From Nitrospira sp. (GTDB taxonomy: Bacteria; Nitrospirota; Nitrospiria; Nitrospirales; Nitrospiraceae), in the NCBI GenBank assembly GCA_029194675.1, contig JARFXP010000003.1, forward strand, positions 682,001 to 746,000: a stretch of DNA of 64,000 nucleotides, given 5' to 3'. Below, piece after piece: positions 1 to 10,641 of the stretch (position 1 is its first letter; every line of letters starts with the position of its first letter). The position numbers and the translations under genes are program-made. The notes below the pieces were generated by a model. That model was not told where the DNA came from and ran no database searches. It saw only the letters and a program-made list of their open reading frames with translations.

Positions 1-505
1 TCAGTATGACGTGCGCGCACAGGCACTGCTCGGCGTCGGGATTATCCTGGTCGCGCTGGCCGGGTGTTGGTGGTATTCGGCTTCATTGGACAGTGAGCTT
101 GAGGCTCGACAGGAGGAAAAGCGAGATAAAGCAAAGCAAGTTGCCCAGCTGAAAGACCAGGTCAAGCAAGTACAGGATTTTGAACAAAGGAAAAAGCTAC
201 TTGAGGACAAGAATCGGATTATAGATCAGCTTGAGCAATCCAGAATGGGTCCGGTGAAGGTGCTCGATCATGTGAGTCAGAGTTTAGAGCCGCTTAAAGT
301 ATGGCTCACGAAGCTGGGTGTGGCATCCGATACGGTTGAATTGGAAGGGAAGGCATTAACAAACGACGACGTGGTGGAATTCGTGAACAACTTGCGACGT
401 ACGGAGTATTTTGCCGGCATTAATCTGCAGGAGAGTAAGGCTGCAGTAGAAAACAAAATTAACTTGTACCAGTTTCGTCTGGCATTTCGTCTGAAGGGAT
501 CCTGA
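1..505 (+). CDS. pilN: PilN, type IV pilus inner-membrane alignment protein (5' end outside window)
   Basis: The reading frame is open from the first bases of the window, so the short cytoplasmic N-terminus (the INLLP-type segment that binds PilM) lies upstream and is not seen. What is visible is one membrane segment (about ALLGVGIILVALAG), a long charged coiled coil, and a C-terminal fold of the fimbrial-assembly PilN type. PilN pairs with PilO in the periplasm to link the pilus motor to the secretin. The stop overlaps the next start by one base (TGATG). The identity rests strongly on the gene order PilN-O-P-Q. Confidence 0.88.
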   Translation, partial: QYDVRAQALLGVGIILVALAGCWWYSASLDSELEARQEEKRDKAKQVAQLKDQVKQVQDFEQRKKLLEDKNRIIDQLEQSRMGPVKVLDHVSQSLEPLKVWLTKLGVASDTVELEGKALTNDDVVEFVNNLRRTEYFAGINLQESKAAVENKINLYQFRLAFRLKGS

Positions 506-1149
506 TGGCTTTGCCGCAGCTCAAGCTTGATGCGCTTCGCAATGTGCCGGCTTCGCAAAAGGCCGCGCTCTTATTCTTGCTCGTCGGCGGCATGATTGCT
601 GGCTTCTATTTCTACATTGCAGAACCTAAGTCTGCGACCATCACGGCGCTCGAGGCCGAAAACACTAGGCTGGAGGGTGAAATTCAAACACTCACAATCA
701 AAGTGAAACATCTCGACGAATTAGTCGCGGCGAACAAACAGCTCGAAATTGAATTGGCTAAGAAGAAAGAGCGTCTCCCTCCGGAAGAAGAAGCGATCAT
801 GCTGCTGAAGCAAGTGTCTGACCTCGGGGTACGATTGGGACTCGATATCAAACTGTGGAAACCAGGCGCCCAGACTGAAGATGGGTCGAAGCTTTTCGTC
901 AAGATGCCGGTCAGTGTGGAGGTGGCCGGGGTCTATCACACTGCCGCGCTATTTTTCGATCGGATCAATCGACTTCCTCGGATAATTACGGTGTCGGGCC
1001 TTAAGATGGGGTCTCCGAAGATTGAACAAGGACGAATTGTATCACAAACGACATTTGACCTGGTGGCTTACGCCGCGCCTCGGGAAAAGCCGGTTTCCGG
1101 AGCATCTCCTTCGGCTAATGCTCCCAAAGTAGCTCAAGTTGGGAAATAG
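505..1149 (+). CDS. pilO: PilO, type IV pilus inner-membrane alignment protein
   Basis: This 214-residue protein has one membrane helix near residues 20-38, a coiled coil at about 45-92, and a C-terminal ferredoxin-like domain (around KMPVSVEVAG and FFDRINRLPRII), which is the PilO plan. In other bacteria PilO forms heterodimers with PilN and contacts the lipoprotein PilP, placing the pilus machinery under the PilQ pore. It is translationally coupled to pilN by a one-base overlap, and pilP follows after 15 bases. The tail after residue 195 is Pro/Ser/Ala-rich and probably disordered. Confidence 0.92.
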   Translation: MALPQLKLDALRNVPASQKAALLFLLVGGMIAGFYFYIAEPKSATITALEAENTRLEGEIQTLTIKVKHLDELVAANKQLEIELAKKKERLPPEEEAIMLLKQVSDLGVRLGLDIKLWKPGAQTEDGSKLFVKMPVSVEVAGVYHTAALFFDRINRLPRIITVSGLKMGSPKIEQGRIVSQTTFDLVAYAAPREKPVSGASPSANAPKVAQVGK

Positions 1150-1164
1150 TGAAATCGTGACATC

Positions 1165-1788
1165 ATGTACGTCTTGAATATCAGAAAGAAGCCTAAAGAA
1201 TATTCTCTGATAGTGAGTGCCGGCCTGGTATGCGCGTGTGTCATCTTTTCGGGGAGTATGGATGCACAGGCCGAGTCTTCTCCTCTTCCTGGCCTGATGA
1301 CTCCGATGCGGCAAGATGCTCTCAAGCTGTCTTCTGTACCGGAAATCCAGAGGACGGCTCCCCAAGCTGTAGAAGCGCCCCTGTCGGGATCAAGTACTCC
1401 GGTGGCTTCCCAGCTCTCCGCGCCAGACGGGGTGGTTGGAGGCGGGTATGATCCTTCCGGTCGTCGGGATCCATTTGCTCCTATCGTCCAGGAGCTTCAG
1501 CCGGGGAAAACGGATACAACTCTTCCACCATTGCAACGCGTGACTCTGACAGAGCTCAACCTTATTGCCATCGTATGGGGGGCATACGGCTATACCGCTA
1601 TGGTGCAGACACCAGAAGGACATGGGTACACCGTTCGACGGGGAACAAGGATCGGGCAAAACAATGGAGTCGTCAGCGCAATTACCGAGCGCGGCATCAT
1701 TGTCCAGGAACGGTTCACTGATGTGTATGGCAAGAAGCAGGAGCGAGAACATGTCAAGCTCTTACATCCCAAAGAGGGCTCAGAATGA
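1165..1788 (+). CDS. pilP: PilP, type IV pilus assembly periplasmic protein
   Basis: This 207-residue protein starts with a basic stretch and a hydrophobic export segment, followed by a low-complexity linker. The family motif GRRDPFAPIV sits near residues 97-106, and a small beta-sandwich follows (VTLTELNLIAIVWG through VQERF). PilP bridges the PilN/PilO inner-membrane complex and the PilQ secretin. A lipobox is not clean: the cysteine in LVCAC is early, so lipidation is uncertain. The stop overlaps the pilQ start in an ATGA arrangement, so the two are coupled. Confidence 0.9.
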   Translation: MYVLNIRKKPKEYSLIVSAGLVCACVIFSGSMDAQAESSPLPGLMTPMRQDALKLSSVPEIQRTAPQAVEAPLSGSSTPVASQLSAPDGVVGGGYDPSGRRDPFAPIVQELQPGKTDTTLPPLQRVTLTELNLIAIVWGAYGYTAMVQTPEGHGYTVRRGTRIGQNNGVVSAITERGIIVQERFTDVYGKKQEREHVKLLHPKEGSE

Positions 1789-3761
1789 AACCACTACTTT
1801 TGCCGGCGGATAATTCTCGAACCGTTGGATCTTTCATCGAAGTCTTGAGGCTGTCGCTTGCCGCTCTGACCATAATTGCCCAGACGCCTGCGTTGGCCGA
1901 AGAGATCGACGTGATAAAGCGGAGTGATGCCAGGCGAGCCGAAATGGCTAGGACACGATTGCTGGCGCAGGCCGTGACCGCTATTGAGGTCCGTCCCGAA
2001 ACGGACCTGGTGACCGTAGTAGTTGCCGGAGATGGCCAACTATTTCCTGAAGCCAATTTTTTAGATGAATCTCGCTTAATCGTCGATATTCCTGCGGTAT
2101 CGTCCACTCTTAGACGATCAGTAGTACAGGCCGACCACTACCTGCTCAAAAAAATCAGAGTGGGACACCACGCTGATAAGGTCAGGCTGGTGTTCGATGT
2201 CCCCGAGCGCCCGGTTTTGTCTCTTGCTCGCGAAGATAATAAGGTATTGATCACATTGAGGCCGAGCGAGCGGAAAATATCCTCTGTTGTCGCTGCGCGC
2301 GTCGATGGAGGAGAGATCGGCCCATTCCACCCCCAGACCCGTAAGGGGCTATTCGTGCCGGGAGGTCGCGTGGTCAAGAAAGCGACGCGAATCGTGCGGC
2401 CCCTCCAGTCTCAGTTTACGGTGCAGCGGGTTCAGATGGTTGGAGAAAGTGCTCCAGCTGAAAAGGACGACAGATCCGATGACATTGTGGCAGGGCAAAC
2501 ACGATTTGTCGGTCGGCGTATCTCCCTCGATTTTCAACAGGCTGACATTACGAACATTCTTCGATTGATCGCCGAGGTCAGCGGCTTCAACATCGTCGTT
2601 GGAGAAGGCGTCAAGTCGAAGGTTACCATGAAGCTGGCGAGCGTGCCTTGGGACCAGGCGTTGGATATGCTCTTGAAGATGAACGGGCTCGGCATGATTC
2701 GCCAAGGTAGCATTGTGTGGGTCGATTCGCTGGCGAACATTGCCAAGCAGCAGGATGAAGAAGCACGGGCTAAGGATTCCAAGACGAAGGCCGAGGAACT
2801 GGTCGACCGTGTCTTCTATATCAGGAATCTCCAGGCCCAAGAGGTTATGACATCGCTGCGGCAATATTTAAGCCCACGGGGTGTCATGCAATTCAATCAG
2901 GGTAGCAACGCACTTATTGTGCGAGAGACCGAGACGAAGTTGGCAATCGTCAAACAGCTCGTGGAAGGACTCGACCTGGAAGTCCCTCAGGTTCAGATTG
3001 AGGCGCGCATTGTTCAAGCTGATACCGTTTATGCTCGAGGGTTAGGGATTCAGTGGGGATTCCAGGCGGGGAATGCCACACCCACCGATTTCTTTGGCGT
3101 CTCGAATCTTATCGGGCCATTTGCCCCGGCTGCGAATGGGGCTAGTACGATCCCTAAAACCTTCCTGGTTAATCTACCGGCCCAGGTCGGTGGATTGCCG
3201 GCGGTCCCGGGGATTGGGTGGACCTTTGGGAAACTAAATGGCGATTTTGCATTGGACATGCGGCTCTCCGCCGGAGAATTGCTAGGCCTGACCAAGGTGA
3301 TCGCAGCGCCGAAGATCACTACGTTGGACAAGCGTGAAGCAAAGATCTCTCAAGGCGAATCGATTCCATTCCAAACGACATCCTTACAGGGTACGCAAAC
3401 AACGTTTGTCGATGCGAATTTGGAATTGAATGTCACGCCTCAGATCACCTCACGCGATCCCAAGGAAGATGGGAAAAGAATCTTAATGCGTGTAAGAGCC
3501 ACTCGGAATGCGGTCGGGGCACGGAGCAACCCTGCCGGCCCTAGCATCGACCGACGGGAAGCCACCACGCAGGTAATTGTTAGGGATGGTGAAACAATGG
3601 TGATCGGCGGAGTCTTCGTCGATACGCAGGCCAACAACGTGCAGGGCATTCCCTATCTGTCTCGTATGCCGGTTCTTGGTTGGTTGTTCAAGAACAAATC
3701 CGAATCAGTTTCAAAACAAGAGTTGCTCATTTTTCTCACGCCAAGTATTATCAAGACTTAG
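1785..3761 (+). CDS. pilQ: PilQ, type IV pilus outer-membrane secretin
   Basis: This 658-residue protein shows an N-terminal export signal and an AMIN domain (about residues 60-145, from VRPETDLVTVVV), which binds peptidoglycan. A secretin/TonB short N-terminal domain follows (ISLDFQQADITNILRLIAEV, about 248-316), then an N1-type domain (RVFYIRNLQAQEVM) and a C-terminal secretin domain ending in ELLIFLTPSIIKT. It forms the outer-membrane pore through which the pilus passes. The ATG overlaps the pilP stop. A strong hairpin follows the gene, marking the end of the pil operon. Confidence 0.95.
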   Translation: MKPLLLPADNSRTVGSFIEVLRLSLAALTIIAQTPALAEEIDVIKRSDARRAEMARTRLLAQAVTAIEVRPETDLVTVVVAGDGQLFPEANFLDESRLIVDIPAVSSTLRRSVVQADHYLLKKIRVGHHADKVRLVFDVPERPVLSLAREDNKVLITLRPSERKISSVVAARVDGGEIGPFHPQTRKGLFVPGGRVVKKATRIVRPLQSQFTVQRVQMVGESAPAEKDDRSDDIVAGQTRFVGRRISLDFQQADITNILRLIAEVSGFNIVVGEGVKSKVTMKLASVPWDQALDMLLKMNGLGMIRQGSIVWVDSLANIAKQQDEEARAKDSKTKAEELVDRVFYIRNLQAQEVMTSLRQYLSPRGVMQFNQGSNALIVRETETKLAIVKQLVEGLDLEVPQVQIEARIVQADTVYARGLGIQWGFQAGNATPTDFFGVSNLIGPFAPAANGASTIPKTFLVNLPAQVGGLPAVPGIGWTFGKLNGDFALDMRLSAGELLGLTKVIAAPKITTLDKREAKISQGESIPFQTTSLQGTQTTFVDANLELNVTPQITSRDPKEDGKRILMRVRATRNAVGARSNPAGPSIDRREATTQVIVRDGETMVIGGVFVDTQANNVQGIPYLSRMPVLGWLFKNKSESVSKQELLIFLTPSIIKT

Positions 3762-3784
3762 AGTCGGCTTCATCTCTGTGATGG

Positions 3785-3826
3785 GCAAAAGCCTGGTGAT
3801 GTGAAATCACATCACCAGGCTTTTGC
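3785..3826 (+). terminator. Perfect 20-bp hairpin after pilQ
   Basis: Two 20-base arms (3785-3804 and 3807-3826) are exact reverse complements separated by AA, and the 3' arm runs into a T-rich stretch. The position, 23 bases after the pilQ stop, fits a rho-independent terminator. The arms are A/T-rich at the base and so also give a U-tract if read on the opposite strand. It could equally be a small dispersed hairpin element. Confidence 0.8.
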
Positions 3827-4007
3827 TTTTGTGCCACGGTGATCGCGACAACTCCCGACCAGAGTTGTGATACTCGGCCGGGAACGTGACCGTCTTTTTA
3901 GTTCGTCGGGGCTGTGCTACGATACTTCTCCCTTTGAAGTTTCATACGTGGCTCGGGAATAGAATCGACAGGAAATTCTCAGGCTCCATCAGCGACTGGG
4001 TTACGAA

Positions 4008-5117
4008 GTGATTCCAACCTCAACGGTTAAGGTTTCTCTAGCTGAAAGGAGCTACGAGATCACCATCCGAGCCGGACTTTTAGAGAGGCTTGGAAGGGAA
4101 TTGAAGAGATATGGGGTACAAGGAAAGGTCGGAGTTGTGACAGATCGGCATGTCGCTCGGCACTACCTGAAGAGTAGTCTGAAGGAAATCAAGAAGCATG
4201 GGATTGATTCCGTTCCGATCATTCTGGCTCCAGGAGAGCGGTCGAAAACGCTGAAGACCGTGGAGCAGATCCTCGACGTGTTGGCACGTCATCGATTCGA
4301 GCGGTCGTCTATGGTCTTGGCGCTCGGCGGTGGTGTTGTGGGCGACATGGCCGGCTTTGCTGCTTCGATCTACCAGCGTGGTATTCCCTACATTCAAGTG
4401 CCGACGACTCTTGTGGCGCAGGTCGATTCGAGTGTCGGAGGAAAGACGGGCGTCGATCATCGGCTTGGGAAGAACCTGATCGGGTCATTTTATCAACCAT
4501 GCGCCGTATGGATAGATCCGTTGACTCTTCATACCTTGCCCACTCGGGAATTGGTCGCTGGTCTTGCCGAGGTCATTAAGTACGGGATCATTGCGGACGA
4601 GTCCTTCTTTGCCTATCTGCAGCGGCACATGTCCGAGCTGCGGAGGCAATCGCCTGGTATCGTTGCGACAGTGGTGAAACGATCCTGTGAGATAAAGGCC
4701 GAGGTGGTGGCTGCGGATGAACGAGAATCCGATCGCAGACGCATTCTCAACTATGGCCATACCATCGGACATGCCCTTGAAGCGTTGGGGGGGTATAAGT
4801 CATTCGTTCATGGAGAAGCGGTGGGCATTGGATTAGTACAAGAAGCCGAACTCGCCTGTTTTCAGGGGATTTGTTCTCGTGCTGTGGTCGAAGAGATTCG
4901 GCGTACTGTGAAGGAGGCGGGGTTGAGTGACCGTATGCCACGGTGGACATCGCAGAAGATATGGAAGGCCATGCTTCATGACAAAAAAGTCTCGGGAGGG
5001 CGAGTCATTGGGGTGTGGCCGGAACGTATCGGACAGGTACGGATAGGACCGATTGAAAAATACGTGTTTGAGCAATGGTATTCAGTTTCACGAATCTTTC
5101 CTCACGGTCATGCCTAA
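4008..5117 (+). CDS. aroB: 3-dehydroquinate synthase
   Basis: This 369-residue enzyme catalyses the second shikimate step, converting DAHP to 3-dehydroquinate with NAD and a divalent metal. Visible marks are the nucleotide-binding run LALGGGVVGDMAGFAAS, the substrate-site motifs PTTLVAQVDSSVGGKTGV and GKNLIGSF, and the metal ligands in AEVIKYG (Glu), NYGHTIGHALE (His) and HGEAVGIG (His). The length is typical. The start is GTG; a good ribosome site is not obvious, so the true start may differ by a few codons. It stands alone between the pil operon and nadE. Confidence 0.95.
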   Translation: MIPTSTVKVSLAERSYEITIRAGLLERLGRELKRYGVQGKVGVVTDRHVARHYLKSSLKEIKKHGIDSVPIILAPGERSKTLKTVEQILDVLARHRFERSSMVLALGGGVVGDMAGFAASIYQRGIPYIQVPTTLVAQVDSSVGGKTGVDHRLGKNLIGSFYQPCAVWIDPLTLHTLPTRELVAGLAEVIKYGIIADESFFAYLQRHMSELRRQSPGIVATVVKRSCEIKAEVVAADERESDRRRILNYGHTIGHALEALGGYKSFVHGEAVGIGLVQEAELACFQGICSRAVVEEIRRTVKEAGLSDRMPRWTSQKIWKAMLHDKKVSGGRVIGVWPERIGQVRIGPIEKYVFEQWYSVSRIFPHGHA

Positions 5118-5215
5118 TTACGCATCGCTTGCCCCAAGGGCGGAGTCGATATGAACCTATCTCTTCTGTAAAGTGCGCTTGGCCATCGGGGAGAGGCCGG
5201 TTTTGCCGGAGTTCT

Positions 5216-7003
5216 ATGCGGACGTTGCGAATCGCGATGGCACAGATGAATCCGACCGTCGGAGATTTGACCGGCAACGTCCACCGCATTACAACCTGGC
5301 TGCGAGACGCGAAGAAGGCCAAAGCCGACGTAGTTGTATTTCCTGAGCTGGCCATTACCGGTTATCCGCCCGAAGACCTGCTTCTCAAGTCGCAGTTTGT
5401 GACGGATAACCTACTGGCTCTGAATGAGATCACCCAAGTCTGTCGCGGTTTGGTTGCCGTGGTAGGGTACGTGGGGCGGGAAGAACAAAGCGACTCGCAT
5501 TCCCCCCGACGGTCGATTGTCTCAGCCGGACGGCATACGCTCTACAATGCGGCAGCATTGATTGCCGATCGCAAGTTAGTCGGTAGTTACAGAAAGTGGT
5601 GCTTACCCAACTATGGGGTATTCGATGAAAGCCGTTATTTTCGTCCCGGGCGGAGACTGCCGTTGCTCCTCGTCAACGGCACGACAATCGGGGTGAACAT
5701 CTGCGAAGATATTTGGTTGCCGGAAGGGCCTACTCGTGTACAAGCAGCGGCCGGCGCTGAGGTGATCGTCAATATCAATGCCTCTCCCTTTCATGTCGGC
5801 AAAAGTCGTTCGAGGGAGCAGATGCTGGCGACGAGAGCGAGGGAAAACAGAGTCGTTGTCACGTATACGAACATGGTTGGAGGGCAAGACGAGCTTGTCT
5901 TCGACGGGAACAGCTTGATTCTCGACCAAGCCGGCAATGTGATCGCACGTGGTCACGCGTTTAGGGAAGAGTTGCTTGTGGCCGATTTGAATGTAGATGC
6001 TGTTTCGCGTGGACACATAGCGCATGGGCGAAAGGCGGCATCGACCGGAAAAGTTGGTTCAGCCGTCGATCGTCTCGTGGTGAACGAGGCGGCGAGAAAA
6101 AAGAGGAATCGGCCTCGAATCGTGCCAAGGCTAGCAGAGTCATTGGATAAGATCGAGGAGGTGTATCACGCCCTGGTACTGGCCGTGAAAGATTATGTCC
6201 GAAAGAATGGATTTACGCGAGTGGTGATTGGGCTGAGCGGCGGAGTAGATTCGGCAGTGACTGCGGCAATCGCTGCGGATGCCCTTGGTGCCAAGCAAGT
6301 GCTCGGTATCTTCATGCCATCTCCGTACACCTCACATGAAAGTGAAGAGGATGTTGTGGAACTCGTACGGTGTCTCGGTATCGACTTGAATACCATCCCG
6401 ATTACTCCGACCTTTGAAGCCTATCGACAGTCTCTGGCACCGTCATTTGTCGATTACTCGGAGGACGCGACCGAGGAAAACCTCCAGGCTCGCATTCGCG
6501 GCAATCTACTCATGGCTGTATCCAATAAGTTCGGGCATCTGGTTTTGGCCACTGGAAACAAAAGCGAGGTAAGTGTGGGATACTCGACTCTGTACGGTGA
6601 CATGGCCGGTGGGTTCGCCGTCATTAAGGATGTGCCGAAGACGATGGTCTACGGCCTGGCGAGGTTCCGTAATGAACTCGGTCCGTCGCCTGTGATTCCC
6701 AAACGCATCCTGGACCGACCTCCGACCGCCGAGTTGAGGCCGAATCAAAAGGATGAAGATTCTCTTCCACCGTACGCTGTTCTCGATCCCATTCTTCAGG
6801 CGTATGTCGAAGAAGACCGCTCGCTCGACGACATCGTCGAGGCAGGGTTCGATCGCGCAACGGTTTCGCGCGTGGTCCGGATGGTCGATAGCAGCGAGTT
6901 CAAGCGACGTCAGGCACCTCTTGGTGTCAAAATCACTCACCGCGCCTTCGGCAAGGACCGACGGATGCCGATTACGAACGGCTACCGCATCACGCAGCCA
7001 TAG
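5216..7003 (+). CDS. nadE: Glutamine-dependent NAD+ synthetase
   Basis: This 595-residue two-domain enzyme makes NAD from deamido-NAD, ATP and glutamine. The N-terminal nitrilase-type glutaminase starts at MRTLRIAMAQMNPTVGD and carries the Glu-Lys-Cys triad in FPELAITGYPPEDLL, YRKWCLPNYGVFDE and GVNICEDIW. The C-terminal synthetase has the PP-loop VIGLSGGVDSAVTAA and ATGNKSEVSVGYSTLYGD. The frame is open 47 codons further upstream, overlapping aroB, but that segment has no nitrilase similarity, so the ATG at 5216 was chosen. Confidence 0.95.
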   Translation: MRTLRIAMAQMNPTVGDLTGNVHRITTWLRDAKKAKADVVVFPELAITGYPPEDLLLKSQFVTDNLLALNEITQVCRGLVAVVGYVGREEQSDSHSPRRSIVSAGRHTLYNAAALIADRKLVGSYRKWCLPNYGVFDESRYFRPGRRLPLLLVNGTTIGVNICEDIWLPEGPTRVQAAAGAEVIVNINASPFHVGKSRSREQMLATRARENRVVVTYTNMVGGQDELVFDGNSLILDQAGNVIARGHAFREELLVADLNVDAVSRGHIAHGRKAASTGKVGSAVDRLVVNEAARKKRNRPRIVPRLAESLDKIEEVYHALVLAVKDYVRKNGFTRVVIGLSGGVDSAVTAAIAADALGAKQVLGIFMPSPYTSHESEEDVVELVRCLGIDLNTIPITPTFEAYRQSLAPSFVDYSEDATEENLQARIRGNLLMAVSNKFGHLVLATGNKSEVSVGYSTLYGDMAGGFAVIKDVPKTMVYGLARFRNELGPSPVIPKRILDRPPTAELRPNQKDEDSLPPYAVLDPILQAYVEEDRSLDDIVEAGFDRATVSRVVRMVDSSEFKRRQAPLGVKITHRAFGKDRRMPITNGYRITQP

Positions 7004-7701
<698 letters not shown>

Positions 7702-7759
7702 CGGTATAGGATCCAGGCGCTGGAACAGGATCGCGGAGGAACTTCAAAGGAGGACGGGG

Positions 7760-9169
7760 ATGAACGTGCGGGAGGTATTGGAGTTCGCCAAGAAGCACAG
7801 GGTCCAGATGGTCGATCTGAAATTCGTGGATCTGCCGGGAATGTGGCAGCATATGACCATCCCTGTGAGCGAGCTGACGGAAGGGCTGTTCAAGGACGGG
7901 TCCGGCCTTGATGGATCGTCGATTCGCGGCTGGAAGGCCATCAACAACAGCGATTTGTTGATGGTGCCGGACCCTGCCACGGCATGCCTCGATCCTTTCA
8001 CCGCGGTCCCGACGCTCAGCCTGACCGGAAATGTCGTGGATCCGATTTCTCGGGAAAATTACGAACGAGATCCCAGGTTTATCGCGCAAAAGGCTGAGAA
8101 GTATCTCCAGAGTACCAAGATCGGCGACAACTCATTCTGGGGGCCGGAAGCCGAGTTTTTTATCTTCGATCATGCTCGTTACGACCAAACCAGCCACAGC
8201 GGTTTCTACTATATCGACTCGGAGGAAGGCGCCTGGAACATGGGGCAAGAGGGAATCAACCTGGGGGGGAAGATTCGGCATAAGCAAGGGTATTTCCCAG
8301 TGGCTCCGGCTGACACCCAGCAAGATATCCGTAGCGAGATGGTCCTGGAAATGGAAAAGGTCGGCATCGAGGTCGAAAAGCATCATCACGAGACGGCCTC
8401 GGCCGGGCAGGCCGAAATCGATATCCGATTTGATTCTCTCGTGCGGACCGCGGACAAGATGATGCTGTACAAATACATCGTCAAAAACGTGGCGCGTCGA
8501 CATGGGAAGACGGTGACATTCATGCCGAAGCCGCTCTTCAGCGATGCCGGATCAGGGATGCACACGCACCAGAGCATCTGGAAAGAAGGGAAACCGCTCT
8601 TTGCCGGGAAGGACTATGCCGGCATCTCACCGCTCTGTTTATATTATATCGGTGGCATTCTGAAGCATGCGCCGGCGCTGGCGGCGTTTACGAACCCGAC
8701 GACGAACTCCTACAAGCGTATCACCCCGGGGTTCGAAGCGCCGGTACTGCTGGCCTATTCCAGCCGGAACCGATCGGCCGGCGTCCGAATTCCGATGTAC
8801 TCCCCAAGTCCGAAGGCCAAGCGGATCGAAGTGCGGTTTCCCGATCCGTCCTGTAATCCCTATTTGGCATTCTCCGCGATGCTTATGGCGGGGCTCGACG
8901 GCATTCAGAACAAGATCAACCCAGGCGAGCCTGCTGAAAAAGACCTTTATGATCTCGATCCGAAGGAGGCGGCGAGTATCCCAACCATGCCCGGGAGTCT
9001 TGATGAAGCGATCAACAGCTTAGACAAGGATCACCAGTTTCTGCTCAAAGGAGAGGTGTTTACCGAGGATCTGATCGATGCCTGGATCGGTTACAAGCGG
9101 AACAAGGAGATCGATGCGATGCGTCTGCGGCCGCATCCGTACGAATTCTTCCTCTATTACGACGTCTAG
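7760..9169 (+). CDS. glnA: Glutamine synthetase, type I
   Basis: This 469-residue GSI makes glutamine from glutamate, ammonia and ATP. Signatures include [30 protein letters not shown] and the ATP-binding [20 protein letters not shown]. The adenylylation tyrosine lies in KDLYDL at residue 397, the same number as in E. coli, so it should be controlled by the GlnE-type enzymes nearby. A strong ribosome site (AAAGGAGGACGGGG) precedes the ATG. It is probably co-transcribed with glnB. Confidence 0.97.
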   Translation: MNVREVLEFAKKHRVQMVDLKFVDLPGMWQHMTIPVSELTEGLFKDGSGLDGSSIRGWKAINNSDLLMVPDPATACLDPFTAVPTLSLTGNVVDPISRENYERDPRFIAQKAEKYLQSTKIGDNSFWGPEAEFFIFDHARYDQTSHSGFYYIDSEEGAWNMGQEGINLGGKIRHKQGYFPVAPADTQQDIRSEMVLEMEKVGIEVEKHHHETASAGQAEIDIRFDSLVRTADKMMLYKYIVKNVARRHGKTVTFMPKPLFSDAGSGMHTHQSIWKEGKPLFAGKDYAGISPLCLYYIGGILKHAPALAAFTNPTTNSYKRITPGFEAPVLLAYSSRNRSAGVRIPMYSPSPKAKRIEVRFPDPSCNPYLAFSAMLMAGLDGIQNKINPGEPAEKDLYDLDPKEAASIPTMPGSLDEAINSLDKDHQFLLKGEVFTEDLIDAWIGYKRNKEIDAMRLRPHPYEFFLYYDV

Positions 9170-9212
9170 TCTCAGAGAGCCGTCGACGGGCACAAGACGC
9201 ACAGGTTGAGGG

Positions 9213-9605
9213 TTAGCGTTTCCCACAAGCCGTCTTCCGGAGCGCATAATTGGCGCTGCGCTCATCTACCGGCTGCCAGTTCCCGCTTTCGATGTAGCCG
9301 GCTGCTGATCTGCCGGTGCCCATGTGGCGGGAAAATTCGATGACTTGCAGGACGCGTACGCGAGACTGCTCACAGTCAAATTCCTTGTGGGTCTTGAAGG
9401 ACAAGAATCGTGTGGTGCTGTTCCATTTGAGATCCGTTAATTGCCAGAGCGTTGCATGAGTCCCCATGTGGTGAATCGTTTTCGGATCGAAGTACAGGGT
9501 CTCGAGACCGATAGGTTGGTACTGTTTCTCGAGAGCCTCCCATCGGGCATAGACCGGGCCAGAATTGAGTAGTATCAGCAGGGCGATGAACACTAATCTC
9601 TTCAT
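9213..9605 (-). CDS. Surface-adhesin protein E-like exported protein
   Basis: This 130-residue protein has a signal peptide (KRLVFIALLILLNSGPVYA) followed by a compact domain of the adhesin-E type: LYFDPKTIHH, WQLTDLKW, FLSFKTHKEFDCEQSR, and a final Cys near the C-terminus (KTACGK). The two cysteines could form a disulfide. Proteins of this family are common, mostly uncharacterised, in environmental Gram-negatives, and the name comes from a Haemophilus adhesin; adhesion is not implied here. It is convergent with glnA, with 43 bases between the stops. Confidence 0.7.
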   Translation of the reverse strand: MKRLVFIALLILLNSGPVYARWEALEKQYQPIGLETLYFDPKTIHHMGTHATLWQLTDLKWNSTTRFLSFKTHKEFDCEQSRVRVLQVIEFSRHMGTGRSAAGYIESGNWQPVDERSANYALRKTACGKR

Positions 9606-9790
9606 GGCAGTTGATCCCGTTCGGCACCGATCGAATCAGCCGGCTCTATTCGGATTGGATTGAATAAGGGGTCGCAGCGAAAAAATCAAGGAGCAAGAGC
9701 CGGATAAGGCGGTGTGCAAGAGTGCATCTCAGGAACCTCTTGAGCGTCCTCTTCACATAGGGTATTCTTGCGCTCACAACCAGGAGGAAA

Positions 9791-10555
9791 ATGATGCCGA
9801 AACGAGTTCGTACAGGGTTGACACGGAGTGATATTCTCGATCGATATGTCGAGCGGTTCAAGCAGCAGCTCGTGAAATTTCAACCCTTCCTCTCGCGTAA
9901 GCGCGGGTCGGCTTCGCTTGAAGATTTCGACGAAGCGGCGGAAGAGTTGATCAGTCAGGTGTTCGGCGCTGCATCCGATGAATCAGAGGCCTATTTCTTT
10001 GCAAAGACGGGAGAATCGGCACTATTGCCTGAAGAGGCGCAGGAAAGCGGGACCCACGATGTGGAACGTGAGGGTCTCCAACAGCGCCGCCAAGTGCTGG
10101 AAAGCTGTCTGGCTGATCTCGAATTACGTCGACGACTGCAGGCAACGAGGAAAGGGAAAGGGATCGAGGCGGCGGTTGTTGAAGACTATATGTCGCATGA
10201 CGTGCGAAGCATCCACCGGGATGCGAGCATCAAACAAGCGGGGCAGCTTTTGCAAAAGCATAAAGTAGGTTCGCTGATCATTGACGACGGGTCGCGGTAT
10301 ATCGGCATCGTCACTGAGTCAGACTTGATACGCAAGGCCATCGCCAAAGGGCTTGACCCGAATACCACGACCGTCGCCACCTGCATGAGCCGGCCACTTG
10401 TTACGATTGAAGAAGATGAGTCACTCGCCGAAGCCATGTCGCTGATGAAGAAGCAGAGCATTCGACACCTGCCGGTGACCGCCGATGCCACAATCATCGG
10501 GGTACTTTCGGTCTCTGACCTCGTTCGCGCGTTTGAAGAACAAAAAACTCCGTAG
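9791..10555 (+). CDS. Protein with a C-terminal CBS-domain pair
   Basis: This 254-residue protein has an N-terminal half (1-125) without a recognised domain, rich in charged residues, and two CBS motifs: VEDYMSHDVRSIHRDASIKQ to SDLIRKAIAKGL (about 131-190) and ATCMSRPLVTIEEDESL to VLSVSDLVRAFE (about 195-250). CBS pairs usually bind adenine nucleotides and act as energy or signal sensors. The start is set by a strong AGGAGG site at 9782-9787. It is likely a single-gene unit. Confidence 0.8.
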   Translation: MMPKRVRTGLTRSDILDRYVERFKQQLVKFQPFLSRKRGSASLEDFDEAAEELISQVFGAASDESEAYFFAKTGESALLPEEAQESGTHDVEREGLQQRRQVLESCLADLELRRRLQATRKGKGIEAAVVEDYMSHDVRSIHRDASIKQAGQLLQKHKVGSLIIDDGSRYIGIVTESDLIRKAIAKGLDPNTTTVATCMSRPLVTIEEDESLAEAMSLMKKQSIRHLPVTADATIIGVLSVSDLVRAFEEQKTP

Positions 10556-10641
10556 TCTTCGTACAGCAAACCGCTAGTAGTTGCACAAAACGAACGACGA
10601 AAAGCTCCGCCTACTAAGGTCTCAATCGGATACCTACCACC